64,000 bases of DNA from Pseudomonas agarici (GTDB lineage: Bacteria > Pseudomonadota > Gammaproteobacteria > Pseudomonadales > Pseudomonadaceae). Positions 10,880 through 27,024 of the stretch are shown here, piece by piece. The position numbers and the translations under genes are program-made. The notes beneath the pieces are model-generated. The model saw only the letters and a program-made list of their open reading frames with translations, was not told where the DNA came from and searched no databases. The first letter of the stretch is position 1; each line of letters begins with the position of its first letter. Location of the stretch: NCBI RefSeq assembly GCF_900109755.1, contig NZ_FOAR01000011.1, forward strand, positions 1-64,000, written 5' to 3'.

Positions 10880-12217
10880 TCAGGCGCAAACTTCAGCAAC
10901 CAGTTTTGCCAGAGCCTCGGCGTGGCCGCGAACCGAAACTTCATCTTCGCCCTCGACCATGACACGCACCAACGGCTCGGTTCCCGACTTGCGCAACAGC
11001 ACGCGTCCGCGCCCCTGCATGGCCTCGGTCACGCGCTCACAAGCCGCCGTCACCTGCGGATGCTTGACCGGATCGATGTCACCGCCGAAACGCACATTGA
11101 GCAGTACCTGCGGACACTTGCGCAACGCCTGGCGCGCCTGGGCCAGGTTTTCGCCGCGACGACGCACCGCCAACAGGACCTGCAGCGCCGCGATGATCGC
11201 GTCACCGGTGGTCGTATTGCTCAGGCACAAGATGTGCCCGGAGTTCTCCCCCCCCACCAGCCAGTTGCGTTCGAGCAGTTCGGCGATCACGTAGCGGTCT
11301 CCGACATTGGCACGCACAAACGGGATATCCAGCTCCTTGAGCGCCAGCTCGAGCCCCAGATTGCTCATCAGGGTCCCGACCACACCGCCCTTCAATTTAC
11401 CCCGCTCGGCCAGGTCTCGGGCAATGATGAAGAGCAACTCGTCACCATCGACCACGGCACCGGTATGGTCGACCATCAACACCCGATCACCGTCGCCGTC
11501 GAAGGCAATGCCCAGATCGGCCTTCTCGGCCAGCACGGCAGCCTGCAGCGGCTTGATATGGGTCGAACCGCAGTTATCGTTGATGTTCAGCCCGTTGGGT
11601 TGCGCAGACAGGGCGACGACATCCGCCCCCAGCTCGCGGAACACACTCGGAGCGACCTTGTAGGTGGCACCGTGCGCGCAATCGAGCACGATCTTCAGGC
11701 CCGACAAGCTGGTGCCAGTCGGGACGCTGCTCTTGCAGAATTCGATATAACGACCGGCCGCGTCATTGATCCGTGAAACCTTGCCGAGCTTTTCCGAATC
11801 GACCACGGTCATCGGCGCATCAAGCAATTGCTCGATCATCAACTCGACTTCATCTGGTAACTTGGTGCCCTCGCCGGAGAAGAACTTGATGCCGTTGTCG
11901 TCATGGGGATTGTGAGAAGCACTGATGACAATCCCCGCCTCGGCGTGAAAAGTCCGTGTCAGGTAGGCGATGGCCGGTGTTGGCATCGGCCCCAGCAGCA
12001 ACACATCGGCGCCTGCGGCCGACAGGCCGGCCTCCAGGGCGGACTCGAACATGTAGCCGGAGATGCGCGTGTCCTTGCCGACCAGTACCCGGCAGGTGCC
12101 CAGCTTGCGGAACGCCATGCCAGCGGCCCAGCCCAGCTTGAGCATGAAATCAGGGGTGATCGGGTATTGCCCGACACGACCGCGAATACCGTCGGTGCCG
12201 AAATATTTCTTTTTCAT
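10880..12217 (-). CDS. glmM: Phosphoglucosamine mutase
   Basis: GlmM converts glucosamine 6-phosphate to glucosamine 1-phosphate on the route to UDP-N-acetylglucosamine for peptidoglycan and LPS. The start is [13 protein letters not shown], giving the family length of 445 aa; a longer in-frame start overlaps folP. The phosphoserine is Ser101 in ISASHNP, the metal loop is DGDGDR, and the C-terminal phosphate site is [12 protein letters not shown]. It starts 16 nt after folP, and the two are probably cotranscribed from ftsH onward. Confidence 0.97.
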   Translation of the reverse strand: MKKKYFGTDGIRGRVGQYPITPDFMLKLGWAAGMAFRKLGTCRVLVGKDTRISGYMFESALEAGLSAAGADVLLLGPMPTPAIAYLTRTFHAEAGIVISASHNPHDDNGIKFFSGEGTKLPDEVELMIEQLLDAPMTVVDSEKLGKVSRINDAAGRYIEFCKSSVPTGTSLSGLKIVLDCAHGATYKVAPSVFRELGADVVALSAQPNGLNINDNCGSTHIKPLQAAVLAEKADLGIAFDGDGDRVLMVDHTGAVVDGDELLFIIARDLAERGKLKGGVVGTLMSNLGLELALKELDIPFVRANVGDRYVIAELLERNWLVGGENSGHILCLSNTTTGDAIIAALQVLLAVRRRGENLAQARQALRKCPQVLLNVRFGGDIDPVKHPQVTAACERVTEAMQGRGRVLLRKSGTEPLVRVMVEGEDEVSVRGHAEALAKLVAEVCA

Positions 12218-12233
12218 AAGTACTCCATCGTTC

Positions 12234-13085
12234 TTATTCAGCCGCTTCAACGGCAGCAAGCATGTTGACGACGTCGACCGTCTCGGCCACATCGTGCACT
12301 CGCAAAATCCGTGCGCCCTTGCTCATTGCCAGCGCCGCCAGCCCCAAACCACCATACAGGCGTTCACCCACCGGACGCCCGAGAGCCTGGCCGATCATGC
12401 TCTTGCGCGAAACGCCTACCAACAGGGGCCGCCCAAGTGCATGCAAGACTTGCAGGTGTTTGAACAGGCTGAGGTTGTGCTGCAGAGTCTTGGCGAAGCC
12501 GAATCCTGGGTCAAGAATGATCCGTTCAGCCGCAATACCTACCGTTTCGCACTGACGCATGCGTTCGACAAGAAATGCCCGCACTTCTTCAGTGACATTC
12601 CCATAGTGCGGATTGTTCTGCATGTCGCCCGGCTCCCCGAGCATATGCATCAGGCACACCGGCAACCCGGTAGCCGCCGCCGCGTCCAGCGCGCCATCGC
12701 GTCGAAGGGCGCGCACATCATTGATCAGACCCGCGCCGAGGCGTGCCGTTTCGCGCATCACCGACGGTGTCGAGGTATCGACCGAAATGACCACATCCAG
12801 CTCTCGATGGATACGCTCGACAATCGGCGCGACCCGCTCCAACTCTTCCAGCGGCGATACTGCACGCGCTCCAGGCCGAGTCGACTCGCCGCCGACATCG
12901 ATCAGCGTCGCGCCCGCTTGCACCATGCCCTCGGCATGCCGCAAAGCCGCTTCCAACTGACTGAAACGCCCACCATCGGAAAAGGAATCTGGGGTGACGT
13001 TGAGAATGCCCATGACATGCGTCCGGGCCAAATCGAGAACCCGGCTGCCACATGGCAACCGGGTCGGGGACTTCACGAGTGTCAT
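12234..13085 (-). CDS. folP: Dihydropteroate synthase
   Basis: FolP condenses p-aminobenzoate with dihydropterin pyrophosphate in folate synthesis and is the sulfonamide target. The 283-aa TIM barrel carries [15 protein letters not shown] and [12 protein letters not shown], which form the pterin and pAba loops. It lies 8 nt downstream of ftsH and 16 nt upstream of glmM, the order seen in E. coli. Nothing unusual is seen in the active-site loops. Confidence 0.97.
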   Translation of the reverse strand: MTLVKSPTRLPCGSRVLDLARTHVMGILNVTPDSFSDGGRFSQLEAALRHAEGMVQAGATLIDVGGESTRPGARAVSPLEELERVAPIVERIHRELDVVISVDTSTPSVMRETARLGAGLINDVRALRRDGALDAAAATGLPVCLMHMLGEPGDMQNNPHYGNVTEEVRAFLVERMRQCETVGIAAERIILDPGFGFAKTLQHNLSLFKHLQVLHALGRPLLVGVSRKSMIGQALGRPVGERLYGGLGLAALAMSKGARILRVHDVAETVDVVNMLAAVEAAE

Positions 13086-13093
13086 TTCAAACC

Positions 13094-15004
13094 TTAGTGA
13101 TCAGCAGCAGGGCCACCGATCGGCGCATCGGGACGCTCATTCAGCACCACAGGCGGCGTGCCCGAAGTGCCCGAACCACCCTCCCAATCACGCGGCTCGC
13201 GGGGTACGCGACCGGCCATGATGTCGTCAATCTGCTCGGCATCGATGGTCTCATACTTCATCAGCGCATCGGCCATGGCGTCAAGTTTGTCGCGATTATC
13301 GGTGAGGATCTGCTTAGCGGTGCCGTAGCACTGGTCAATGATGCTACGGACTTCCGAGTCGATCAGCTTGGCCGTGTCGCCGGAGAAGCTGGTGCTCTGA
13401 CCGCCGCCGCCGCGACCCAGGAACACTTCCTGGTCTTCATCGGCATACATCAGCGGACCCAATTTCTCCGACAGGCCCCACTTGGTGACCATGTTTCGGG
13501 CAATCTGACTGGCACGCATGATGTCGTTGGAAGCACCGGTGGTAACGCCGTCGAAGCCCAGGGTCATCTCTTCGGCGATACGACCACCGTACAGCGAGCA
13601 AATCTGGCTGATCAAGGCCCGTTTGGACAGGCTGTAGCGGTCTTCTTCCGGCAGGAACATGGTCACGCCCAGCGCACGACCGCGCGGGATAATCGAGACC
13701 TTGTAGACCGGATCGTGCTCGGGCACTACCCGACCGACGATCGCATGACCGGCTTCGTGGTAGGCGGTGTTCTGTTTTTCTTTCTCGGACATGACCATGG
13801 ATTTGCGCTCGGCGCCCATCATGATTTTGTCCTTGGCCAGCTCGAATTCCTTCATTTCGACAATGCGCTTACCGGTACGGGCAGCGAACAGCGAGGCCTC
13901 GTTAACCAGGTTGGCCAGGTCGGCGCCGGAGAAACCCGGCGTGCCACGGGCAATCACCGCCGGAGCGACGTCGTCGCCCATTGGCACCTTGCGCATATGG
14001 ACCTTGAGAATTTGCTCGCGACCGCGAATATCCGGCAAGCCGACTACCACCTGGCGGTCGAAGCGGCCTGGACGCAGCAATGCCGGGTCCAGCACATCAG
14101 GACGGTTGGTCGCGGCGATGACGATGATGCCGTCATTCATTTCGAAGCCGTCCATCTCCACCAGCAACTGGTTGAGGGTCTGCTCGCGCTCGTCGTGACC
14201 GCCACCCATGCCGGCACCACGATGGCGACCGACCGCGTCGATTTCATCGATGAAGATAATGCACGGTGCGTGCTTCTTGGCTTGCTCAAACATATCGCGC
14301 ACACGGCTGGCACCGACACCGACGAACATTTCGACGAAGTCGGAACCGGAAATGGTGAAGAACGGCACCTTCGCCTCGCCGGCGATGGCCTTGGCCAGCA
14401 AGGTCTTACCGGTACCTGGAGGACCGACCATCAGCACACCGCGCGGGATACGACCGCCCAGACGCTGGAATTTGCCCGGATCGCGCAGGAACTCGACCAG
14501 CTCACCGACTTCTTCCTTGGCTTCGTCGCAGCCGGCAACATCGGCCAGGGTAGTTTTCACCTGGTCTTCGGACAGCAGTCGTGCCTTGCTCTTGCCGAAA
14601 CTCATCGGCCCACCCTTGCCGCCGGCACCGCCCTGCATCTGGCGCATGAAGAACATGAACACCGCAATGATCACCAGGATCGGGAAGCTGGCCACCAACA
14701 ACTGGGTCCAGATGCTCTGCTGTTCAGGCTGCTTGCCCTCGACCACCACGTGGTTGTCCACCAGGTCGCCGATCAAGCCATTGTCCTGGATCGCCGGGCG
14801 GATGGTCTTGAAGTTGTCGCCATCGTTGCGCTTACCGGTGATCACGTAACCGTCCACGGCAACGCGTTCGACCTTGCCATCCTTGACCTGCTGGATGAAG
14901 TCGGAATAGTTGAGGGTCTGGGGCTCGTTAGGGCTGGAGAAGTTGTTCATCACCGTCACCAGGACAGCCGCAATGATCAACCACAGGATCAGATTCTTTG
15001 CCAT
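13094..15004 (-). CDS. ftsH: ATP-dependent zinc metalloprotease FtsH
   Basis: FtsH is a membrane-anchored AAA+ protease that degrades unassembled membrane proteins and short-lived regulators. I chose [15 protein letters not shown] as the start (636 aa); an in-frame ATG three codons upstream is an alternative. It has two membrane segments (about 4-20 and 100-120) around a periplasmic domain, Walker A GPPGTGKT at 194-201, Walker B IIFIDEID, the second region of homology with RPGRFD, and the zinc site HEAGH near 420. It follows rlmE at about 200 nt and leads folP-glmM. Confidence 0.97.
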   Translation of the reverse strand: MAKNLILWLIIAAVLVTVMNNFSSPNEPQTLNYSDFIQQVKDGKVERVAVDGYVITGKRNDGDNFKTIRPAIQDNGLIGDLVDNHVVVEGKQPEQQSIWTQLLVASFPILVIIAVFMFFMRQMQGGAGGKGGPMSFGKSKARLLSEDQVKTTLADVAGCDEAKEEVGELVEFLRDPGKFQRLGGRIPRGVLMVGPPGTGKTLLAKAIAGEAKVPFFTISGSDFVEMFVGVGASRVRDMFEQAKKHAPCIIFIDEIDAVGRHRGAGMGGGHDEREQTLNQLLVEMDGFEMNDGIIVIAATNRPDVLDPALLRPGRFDRQVVVGLPDIRGREQILKVHMRKVPMGDDVAPAVIARGTPGFSGADLANLVNEASLFAARTGKRIVEMKEFELAKDKIMMGAERKSMVMSEKEKQNTAYHEAGHAIVGRVVPEHDPVYKVSIIPRGRALGVTMFLPEEDRYSLSKRALISQICSLYGGRIAEEMTLGFDGVTTGASNDIMRASQIARNMVTKWGLSEKLGPLMYADEDQEVFLGRGGGGQSTSFSGDTAKLIDSEVRSIIDQCYGTAKQILTDNRDKLDAMADALMKYETIDAEQIDDIMAGRVPREPRDWEGGSGTSGTPPVVLNERPDAPIGGPAADH

Positions 15005-15205
15005 ATCGTTCAATTAACTACCCTCTGAAGCCAGCTCCGCTTGTGGCGCGCGCTTCGCATGATATTCACCGGCATAACTTACTACATTACCTACAGCTTC
15101 GCAGGCGCCGTCTGTAACCCTTTGTGAAACATTGACTACACGATATTCGTTTATGTTCACGAGGCGAAATGCGAAATTCCTATCACCCCGGTAAAAAACC
15201 TCGCC

Positions 15206-15835
15206 TTACTCGCTCCGCCCACGAAAGCCGCGACCCAGCAAATACTGCTCGCGGGAGCGATCGCGGGACGATGCTGGCTTGCGTGTCTGTACCTTGTCGA
15301 ACTGCTTGCGAAAGTTCTTGTGGTACTCGTCGAAGCCCTCACCCTGGAAAACCTTGATCAAAAAATCACCACCGGGACGCAAGACACGTCCGGCGAGATC
15401 AAGTGCCAGCTCGCAAAGGAACATCGAACGCGGCATATCCACTTCGGGCGTACCACTCATATTGGGGGCCATATCGGAAATCACAAGATCAACCTCGCAA
15501 TTTCCGACAGCTTCAAGGATCCGCGCCAGTACGGCGTCCTCGGTAAAATCGCCCTTGATGAAGGTCACATCGGGGATGCTGTCCATATCGAGGATATCGG
15601 AAGCGATCAGTCGCCCTTGGCCGCCAATCAGACGACTGGTCACTTGCGACCAGCCACCCGGCGCGGCGCCGAGGTCGATCACACTCATGCCCGGACGGAT
15701 AATCCGGTCCTTCTCCTGGATCTCCAGCAGTTTATAGCTGGCACGGGAGCGGTAGCCGTCCTTTTGCGCCTTTTTGACGAATGGGTCGTTGAAATGCTCT
15801 TTCAGCCAGTTAAGGCTAGTCTTGGAACGGGCCAC
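15206..15835 (-). CDS. rlmE: 23S rRNA (uridine-2'-O)-methyltransferase RlmE
   Basis: RlmE (FtsJ/RrmJ) methylates the 2'-OH of U2552 in the A loop of 23S rRNA on the 50S subunit. The 209-aa protein has the SAM-binding motif [14 protein letters not shown], the catalytic region [13 protein letters not shown], and [11 protein letters not shown] with the catalytic Lys. It is upstream of ftsH on the same strand and divergent from yhbY, with about 105 nt between them; this matches E. coli. Confidence 0.97.
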   Translation of the reverse strand: MARSKTSLNWLKEHFNDPFVKKAQKDGYRSRASYKLLEIQEKDRIIRPGMSVIDLGAAPGGWSQVTSRLIGGQGRLIASDILDMDSIPDVTFIKGDFTEDAVLARILEAVGNCEVDLVISDMAPNMSGTPEVDMPRSMFLCELALDLAGRVLRPGGDFLIKVFQGEGFDEYHKNFRKQFDKVQTRKPASSRDRSREQYLLGRGFRGRSE

Positions 15836-15942
15836 GGGCCACCTCGAAAAAATAGTCGAATCGCGATTAACTGGGCGGTCCCGGACTCGCTCGGGTAAAC
15901 TGGCCGCCGCTTTTTTACAAGATCAGACGCAGGGGTCAGATT

Positions 15943-16251
15943 ATGCCGCTCACTCAAGAGCAGAAGAAACAGTACAAGTCCATCGGCCACCATCTGAAAC
16001 CAGTATTGACTGTGGCTGACAACGGTTTGACTGAAGGTGTGTTAGCCGAACTCGAACGCGCGCTGAGCGATCATGAACTGATCAAGATCAAGCTCAACAT
16101 CCTCGATCGCGAAGCTCGCCTGGCGAACATCGCCGAACTGTGCAAAGTCGGCAAAGCTGATCTGGTGCAGGTCATCGGCAAGATGGCACTGATTTATCGC
16201 AAGAATTTCAGCGTCAACAAGCAGTTGTCGAACGTTCACCGCTTCAAGTGA
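15943..16251 (+). CDS. yhbY: CRM-domain RNA-binding protein YhbY
   Basis: YhbY is a small RNA-binding protein of the CRS1/YhbY family associated with pre-50S particles. The 102-aa product is essentially one CRM domain, including LKPVLTVADNGLTEGVLAELERAL and HELIKIKL; the typical GxxG-like loop is less well defined here. It is transcribed divergently from rlmE. Confidence 0.93.
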   Translation: MPLTQEQKKQYKSIGHHLKPVLTVADNGLTEGVLAELERALSDHELIKIKLNILDREARLANIAELCKVGKADLVQVIGKMALIYRKNFSVNKQLSNVHRFK

Positions 16252-16264
16252 TGTAGACAAGGGG

Positions 16265-16720
16265 TCAAGGGTACGCTTCGCGTGCCCTGCGGCTCTCGCC
16301 AGGGACGGGCTGCAGGGCAAGCACCAGGCCAGACAAGCCAAGCACCAGATAACTAAACAACTGCCAGCGCAACGCCTCCGGCTGCCAGTACCGCACCGCG
16401 TAATACATCCCACACGCATACAACGCCATCAGCAGCAACTGTCCGCGAATATCGCGCCACAGGCTTACCCATCCTTTGGCCTGAACCAACACCAGCACTT
16501 GCACGCTCACACAGACTGCGGCAAATCCCACCAATAAAGAGCCCAGCACGCCGCCAATTTCATTGATCAGCAGCGGCGCCAGGCCGATCTGTGCCAGAAC
16601 CGGCAACAGCCCAACATGAAGTAACCACAGGCCACCGACCCAGAGTATCTGGGCCAGTTGCCAGAGCATCGCGCCCACAGGCAGCGGGCGCCGTTGCTTA
16701 GATGTGGCGGACTTCGACAA
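16265..16720 (-). CDS. DUF4149-type inner membrane protein
   Basis: The 151-aa protein has four predicted membrane segments (about 20-40, 48-75, 90-110 and 118-138) and resembles the DUF4149 family found next to yhbY/greA in pseudomonads. No catalytic motif is visible and its function is unknown. Its start overlaps the greA stop codon by 23 nt, so it is probably translated from the greA message; a later start at [11 protein letters not shown] would remove the overlap. Confidence 0.75.
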   Translation of the reverse strand: MSKSATSKQRRPLPVGAMLWQLAQILWVGGLWLLHVGLLPVLAQIGLAPLLINEIGGVLGSLLVGFAAVCVSVQVLVLVQAKGWVSLWRDIRGQLLLMALYACGMYYAVRYWQPEALRWQLFSYLVLGLSGLVLALQPVPGESRRAREAYP

Positions 16721-17176
16721 TCTCGTACTCGATCACGCCGCCGGGCGTCTTGACGGTCACGACATCACCTTCTTCCTTGGCGATCAGGGCACGGGCGATG
16801 GGCGAACCCACCGAAATCTTGCCCAGTTTGATATCAGCCTCATCCTCGCCAACGATATGGTAGGTCACGCTTTCGTCGGTTTCGACGTTGGCGATCTCGA
16901 CCGTGGTGCCGAAAATCACCTTGCCGGTATGCGCGATGGTGGTGACATCGATGATCACCGCATTCTGCATGCGGCCCTCGATATCACGGATGCGCGCCTC
17001 GACCATCCCCTGCTGCTCGCGGGCAGCATGGTACTCGGCGTTTTCCTTGAGGTCACCCAGTTCGCGGGCCGTGCCGATGTCCTGGCTCAGCTTCGGACGG
17101 ACAACCTTGGTCAGGTGAGCGTGTTCCTCTTCCAGGGCCTTGGCCCCCTGAACAGTCATTGGGTACTTGGTTATGC

Positions 17177-17180
<4 letters not shown>
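16698..17180 (-). CDS. greA: Transcription elongation factor GreA
   Basis: GreA enters the RNA polymerase secondary channel and stimulates cleavage of backtracked RNA. With the start at [13 protein letters not shown] it has 160 aa; the family-like alternative [13 protein letters not shown] lies seven codons inside. The N-terminal coiled coil carries the acidic tip [17 protein letters not shown] and the C-terminal domain follows. The ATG overlaps the carB TGA (ATGA), which supports this start and translational coupling to carB. Confidence 0.96.
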
Positions 17181-20398
<3,218 letters not shown>

Positions 20399-20501
20399 GG
20401 GTGGGTCACTCAAATCCGCGGGTCAGTCGGCAAGCCGTCTTGAACAATCTTTGAAGAGCCTGAGGGGCCGCCGGTTTCGGGGCCGTCCTCAGGCCACTCA
20501 T

Positions 20502-21638
20502 TCAGCGTCGCTTGGCCATCTCATTGATGAAACGGTCGAACAGCGGTGCCACGTCGTTCGGGCCTGGGCTTGCTTCAGGGTGGCCCTGGAAGCTGAACGC
20601 GCTCTTGTCGGTGCGCTCGATGCCTTGCAGGGAACCGTCGAACAGCGACTTGTGAATCGCCCGGACGTTGCCCGGCAGCGTCGCTTCATCCACGGCAAAG
20701 CCGTGGTTCTGGCTGGTGATCATGACGACACCGGAATCCAAATCCTGCACCGGGTGGTTGGCACCGTGATGGCCGTGCCCCATTTTCAGGGTCTTGGCGC
20801 CAGAGGCCAGGGCCAACAGTTGGTGGCCCAGACAGATACCGAATATCGGGACCTCGGTTTCCAATACCTCCTTGATGGCCTGGATCGCATAATCGCAAGG
20901 CTCCGGGTCGCCCGGACCGTTGGACAGGAACACACCGTCCGGCTGCAGGGCCAGTACGTCGCTGGCAGGCGTTTGCGCCGGCACCACGGTCACACGACAG
21001 CCACGCGCTACCAGCATGCGCAGGATGTTGTACTTGATACCGTAGTCGTAGGCCACGACATGGTAAGGCAGGTCAACGGCTTCGAGGGTCGCGTGGCTGT
21101 CGGTCTTCAAATCCCAGACCGTCGAGCGCCACTCGTACTTTTCCCTGGTGCTGACGACTTTTGCCAGGTCCATGCCCTTGAGGCCGGGAAAGCCCTGCGC
21201 GGCGGCAATTGCCGCTGCTTCGGAAATATTCTCACCGGCCATGATGCAGCCGTTTTGCGAGCCTTTTTCACGCAGGATGCGGGTCAGGCGGCGTGTATCG
21301 ATACCGGCGATCGCCACGACGTTATTGGCTTTCAGGTAATCGGACAAGGACATCGTGTTACGCCAGTTGCTTGCGACCAGTGGCAGGTCGCGAATCACCA
21401 GACCCGCCGACCAGACACGATCAGACTCGATATCTTCCGGTGTGGTACCGGTATTGCCGATGTGCGGATAGGTCAGGGTAACGATCTGCTGGGCGTAGGA
21501 AGGATCGGTAAGGATTTCCTGATAGCCGGTCATGGCGGTGTTGAACACCACCTCGCCAACGGTCTGACCGTCGGCTCCAATGGCTTCGCCGCGAAAAATG
21601 CTGCCATCAGCAAGGGCGAGTATGGCTGGCTTAGTCAA
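20502..21638 (-). CDS. carA: Carbamoyl-phosphate synthase small subunit
   Basis: CarA is the glutamine amidotransferase subunit that hydrolyses glutamine and passes ammonia to CarB. The 378-aa protein has the nucleophilic Cys in FGICLGHQ and the catalytic His in GHPEASPGP. Translation starts at TTG (21636-21638), preceded by GGGAGG at good spacing; no ATG fits the conserved N-terminus [16 protein letters not shown] start for carA is also reported in other pseudomonads, as I recall. It is the first gene of carAB, separated from dapB by a hairpin region. Confidence 0.97.
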   Translation of the reverse strand: MTKPAILALADGSIFRGEAIGADGQTVGEVVFNTAMTGYQEILTDPSYAQQIVTLTYPHIGNTGTTPEDIESDRVWSAGLVIRDLPLVASNWRNTMSLSDYLKANNVVAIAGIDTRRLTRILREKGSQNGCIMAGENISEAAAIAAAQGFPGLKGMDLAKVVSTREKYEWRSTVWDLKTDSHATLEAVDLPYHVVAYDYGIKYNILRMLVARGCRVTVVPAQTPASDVLALQPDGVFLSNGPGDPEPCDYAIQAIKEVLETEVPIFGICLGHQLLALASGAKTLKMGHGHHGANHPVQDLDSGVVMITSQNHGFAVDEATLPGNVRAIHKSLFDGSLQGIERTDKSAFSFQGHPEASPGPNDVAPLFDRFINEMAKRR

Positions 21639-21683
21639 GAAGACCTCCCGTAAATAAAGCCTGAAGGGGCGATCGCAGGTTGT

Positions 21684-21722
21684 AAAAAAGCGGAATGACG
21701 TATGGACACGTCACCCCGCTTC
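21684..21722 (-). terminator. Intrinsic terminator between dapB and carA
   Basis: On the minus strand, AAGCGGGGTGACGT pairs with ACGTCATTCCGCTT around a short loop and is followed by a run of six T residues. It lies about 50 nt before the carA start. The simplest reading is the end of the grpE-dnaKJ-dapB transcription unit; an attenuator for carA is possible. The rest of the 295-bp gap (21639-21933) shows only a smaller hairpin near 21750-21767. Confidence 0.75.
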
Positions 21723-21933
21723 TTTCACTGAATTATCCTGCGCGCTTTTAGTGGACACACTAAAGCTGTAGCTTACAGAAAAAGGCTTTTTTGGTCCACC
21801 GCTAATGAGCCTTAAAGGTCAGGGAATGCGACAGGGCGTCGCCAGGCGGACTGAACGGGAGGCTGGGGAGTCACAACGTTGGGGAGGTTGTGGAGCCAGC
21901 TTACCGACCCCACAAGTACCGCTGCCCCCCCCA

Positions 21934-23875
<1,942 letters not shown>

Positions 23876-24117
23876 AAGTCTTTGCACTCTTGAGGACGTT
23901 CGGCGCCCCTTCCTGGAGCCATGCCGAACCAGTCGAGCCCGACACGGGTTCGGCCCGACTCAGGTCAATTCAACGATCCTGTTCTCTGTTAAACGACCGA
24001 AGGATCGATCGACAGAAGCGGTCACTTCAACCGGAACGCAGGAACATTCCCGGCCCTACCGCCAGCATCCGACCGCCGTCGCATGCTGTAAAAATTTGCG
24101 TATTCCAGACACACCAA

Positions 24118-24137
24118 CGCGGGAGCAAGCCCCCGCG
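24118..24137. repeat. REP-like palindrome between dnaK and dnaJ
   Basis: CGCGGGAGCAAGCCCCCGCG is a GC-rich imperfect palindrome of the type common as REP elements in fluorescent pseudomonads. It has no following T run, so it is not a standard terminator. The rest of the 333-bp dnaK-dnaJ gap (23876-24208) holds another imperfect hairpin near 23900-23935 and no gene that I can see. Confidence 0.6.
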
Positions 24138-24208
24138 CGGCGACATCCTACCAGCCACCGCTACAGAGCAGTCAACCGGCCGATCAACAAGCTGCCTGTA
24201 GTAAAGAC

Positions 24209-26125
24209 TTACTTGTGATCTTTCACTTCTTCGAACTCAGCGTCGACGACGTCGTCCTTATGAGCCTCTTCCTGGGCCGGCTCCGCGCCGCCCGCAGGTT
24301 TCTCGGCCTGCTCGGCGTACATCTTCTGGGCAACCGGAGCGGAAACCTTGGACAGCTCCTCGACCTTGGCTTCGATAGCAGCCTTGTCGTCGCCCTTGAC
24401 GGCGGCTTCCAGAGCAACCACGGCAGCTTCGATCGCGGTCTTCTCCTCGGCGGAAACCTTGTCACCGGCATCGGCAATCATCTTGCGAGTCGAGTGAACC
24501 AGTGCATCGCCCTGGTTACGGGCAGCGGCCAGCTCTTCGAACTTACGGTCCTCTTCGGAGTTCGCCTCGGCGTCGCGGATCATCTGCTGAATTTCTTCGT
24601 CAGACAGGCCGGAGTTGGCCTTGATCACGATCGACTGGGTCTTGCCGGTCGCTTTGTCCTTGGCACCTACGTGCAGGATACCGTTGGCATCGATGTCGAA
24701 GGTCACTTCGATTTGCGGCACGCCACGTGGAGCCGGTGGAATCTCGGCCAAGTCGAACTTGCCCAGGGATTTGTTCTGCGCCGCTTGCTTACGCTCACCT
24801 TGCAGCACATGGATGGTCACGGCGCCCTGGTTATCGTCGGCCGTCGAGAACACTTGCGATTTCTTGGTAGGAATCGTGGTGTTTTTCTCGATCAGCGCGG
24901 TCATCACGCCACCCATGGTTTCAATACCCAGGGTCAGCGGGCTGACGTCGAGCAACAGGACGTCCTTGACATCACCGGCCAGTACCGCGCCCTGAATGGC
25001 GGCGCCCACGGCAACGGCCTCATCCGGGTTGACATCCTTGCGTGCTTCCTTGCCGAAGAAGTCGGCAACGGTCTTCTGCACCATTGGCATACGAGTCTGG
25101 CCGCCAACCAGAATCACATCGTTGATCGAACCGACATCGATGCCGGCATCTTTCAAGGCGATACGGCAAGGCTCGATGGTGCGCTGAACCAGGTCTTCGA
25201 CCAGCGATTCCAGCTTGGCGCGGGAAATCTTCACGTTCAGGTGCTTCGGACCCGTAGCATCTGCGGTGATATACGGCAAGTTGACATCAGTCGACTGGCT
25301 CGACGACAGCTCGATCTTGGCTTTTTCGGCAGCTTCTTTCAGACGCTGCATCGCCAGCGGGTCACCCTTGAGGTTCATGCCGCTTTCTTTCTTGAACTCG
25401 TCCACCAGGTAGTCGATCAGACGGATGTCGAAGTCTTCGCCACCGAGGAAGGTGTCACCGTTGGTCGCCAGTACTTCGAACTGATGCTCGCCATCGACTT
25501 CGGCGATTTCGATCACGGAAACGTCGAAGGTACCGCCACCCAGGTCATAAACGATCACCGTGTGATCGCCACGGGCCTTGTCCATGCCGTAGGCCAAGGC
25601 GGCCGCGGTCGGTTCGTTGATGATGCGCTTTACGTCAAGACCGGCGATGCGTCCGGCGTCCTTGGTCGCCTGGCGCTGGCTGTCGTTGAAGTAGGCCGGA
25701 ACGGTGATTACCGCCTCGGTCACAGGCTCGCCGAGGTAGTCTTCGGCAGTTTTCTTCATCTTCTTCAGCACTTCGGCCGAAATCTGTGGCGGAGCCATTT
25801 TCTGGCCACTTACTTCAACCCAGGCGTCACCGTTGTCGGCCTTGGCGATCTTGTAAGGGACCATCTGGATGTCCTTCTGGACGACATCCTCTTCGAAGCG
25901 GCGACCGATCAGACGCTTCACCGCGTACAGGGTGTTGTGCGGGTTGGTCACGGCCTGGCGCTTAGCCGACTGGCCGACCAGGATTTCGCCGTCGTTGGCG
26001 TATGCAATGATCGAAGGCGTGGTACGCGCGCCTTCGGCGTTCTCAATGACTTTTGGCTGGCCGTTTTCCATGACCGAGACACACGAGTTGGTGGTCCCCA
26101 GGTCGATACCGATAATTTTGCCCAT
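24209..26125 (-). CDS. dnaK: Molecular chaperone DnaK (Hsp70)
   Basis: DnaK is the ATP-driven Hsp70 chaperone. The start [15 protein letters not shown] gives 638 aa; the longer frame adds 20 residues from the leader. The ATPase domain shows [21 protein letters not shown] and VGGQTRMP, the linker [19 protein letters not shown] follows, and the C-terminal lid ends in the acidic [13 protein letters not shown] tail. A near-perfect sigma-32-type promoter overlaps the end of grpE just upstream, so dnaK can be induced independently of grpE. Confidence 0.99.
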   Translation of the reverse strand: MGKIIGIDLGTTNSCVSVMENGQPKVIENAEGARTTPSIIAYANDGEILVGQSAKRQAVTNPHNTLYAVKRLIGRRFEEDVVQKDIQMVPYKIAKADNGDAWVEVSGQKMAPPQISAEVLKKMKKTAEDYLGEPVTEAVITVPAYFNDSQRQATKDAGRIAGLDVKRIINEPTAAALAYGMDKARGDHTVIVYDLGGGTFDVSVIEIAEVDGEHQFEVLATNGDTFLGGEDFDIRLIDYLVDEFKKESGMNLKGDPLAMQRLKEAAEKAKIELSSSQSTDVNLPYITADATGPKHLNVKISRAKLESLVEDLVQRTIEPCRIALKDAGIDVGSINDVILVGGQTRMPMVQKTVADFFGKEARKDVNPDEAVAVGAAIQGAVLAGDVKDVLLLDVSPLTLGIETMGGVMTALIEKNTTIPTKKSQVFSTADDNQGAVTIHVLQGERKQAAQNKSLGKFDLAEIPPAPRGVPQIEVTFDIDANGILHVGAKDKATGKTQSIVIKANSGLSDEEIQQMIRDAEANSEEDRKFEELAAARNQGDALVHSTRKMIADAGDKVSAEEKTAIEAAVVALEAAVKGDDKAAIEAKVEELSKVSAPVAQKMYAEQAEKPAGGAEPAQEEAHKDDVVDAEFEEVKDHK

Positions 26126-26202
26126 TTCACTCTCCCGAAATTTTGATTTTTTTGCCGCAGCGGTTATCGCCAACTGCGGTAGCACTTAAACGCTTGACTT
26201 AC

Positions 26203-26230
26203 AAATGGGGGCCTTGCGACCGATTTCAAG
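26203..26230 (-). promoter_or_regulatory. Heat-shock (sigma-32-type) promoter of dnaK
   Basis: On the minus strand CTTGAA is followed by exactly 14 nt and CCCCATTT, matching the sigma-32 consensus (CTTGAA, 13-15 nt, CCCCATNT). The -35 box overlaps the grpE stop codon, and the site lies about 80 nt before the dnaK start. Confidence 0.85.
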
Positions 26231-26792
26231 CCTGCTCGTCAATCGTCGGCGAAACCGGTGCAACGGCCTTGCTCACCACGACCATCGCTGGGCGCAGCAG
26301 ACGACCATTGAGCTGGTAACCTTTCTGGAATACTTTCAGGACGCTGTTGGGCTCGACGTCGGCGCTCTCCTGCATGGCCATGGCCTGGTGCAGCGAGGCG
26401 TTGAACGGTTCGCCGTGCGGGTCGATGGCTTCCAGCTGATAACGCTTGAGCGTGTCGTGGAACATCTTCAGGGTCAGCTCGATGCCTTCGCGCATCGGAC
26501 GAATGCTTTCATCGTCCGGGCTAGACAGCTCCAAGCCACGCTCCAGGCTGTCGATGATCGGCAGCAGGTCGCCAGCGAACTTCTCCAGCGCAAACTTGTG
26601 CGCCTTCTCGACATCCTGCTCGGCACGGCGGCGGATGTTCTGCAGGTCGGCGGCGACGCGCAGCGCTTGGTCATTCGCGGCAGCCAATTGCTCTTCAAGC
26701 ACCTGCACGCGAGTTGCCAGGTCGTCGCTCGAAACCTCGGCAGCCTGGTTGGCCTCTTGATTTTGCGAATCCAGATTCTGTTCGTCAGCCAT
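26226..26792 (-). CDS. grpE: Nucleotide exchange factor GrpE
   Basis: GrpE releases ADP from DnaK and acts as a thermosensor through its long paired helix. The start [12 protein letters not shown] gives 188 aa and follows an AGGAGG-like site; the longer frame adds 48 residues that do not look like GrpE. A coiled coil spans about 30-80, followed by the C-terminal beta domain with [28 protein letters not shown]. It leads grpE-dnaK-dnaJ-dapB and is divergent from recN. Confidence 0.97.
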   Translation of the reverse strand: MADEQNLDSQNQEANQAAEVSSDDLATRVQVLEEQLAAANDQALRVAADLQNIRRRAEQDVEKAHKFALEKFAGDLLPIIDSLERGLELSSPDDESIRPMREGIELTLKMFHDTLKRYQLEAIDPHGEPFNASLHQAMAMQESADVEPNSVLKVFQKGYQLNGRLLRPAMVVVSKAVAPVSPTIDEQA

Positions 26793-26846
26793 AAAAAACC
26801 TCCTTTCAATATCGTCCGCGAGCCGGGCCCGCGCTTCTGCCCACGT

Positions 26847-26874
26847 ATATGGGGCCGCATTTTCCAGGTTCAAG
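26847..26874 (-). promoter_or_regulatory. Heat-shock (sigma-32-type) promoter of grpE
   Basis: CTTGAA, 14 nt, CCCCATAT on the minus strand, about 55 nt before the grpE start. It has the same spacing and nearly the same -10 as the dnaK promoter 650 bp away. Confidence 0.85.
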
Positions 26875-26984
26875 GGCTCCAATGCATACCACGGAGCGAG
26901 CGGTACATTCCCCTTAGCGCTAAAAAAAACAGTCATTCAAGCAAATCGAGCTAAGTCCAGGCATTGTCAGTCGAAATCAAAACA

Positions 26985-27000
26985 CTGTATAAATAACCAG
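26985..27000 (+). promoter_or_regulatory. LexA box of recN
   Basis: CTGTATAAATAACCAG has the CTG-N10-CAG spacing of gammaproteobacterial LexA sites and lies about 25 nt before the recN start, placing recN under SOS control. Confidence 0.75.
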
Positions 27001-27024
27001 ACATAAAGCCTGGGAGCGGCCTTC

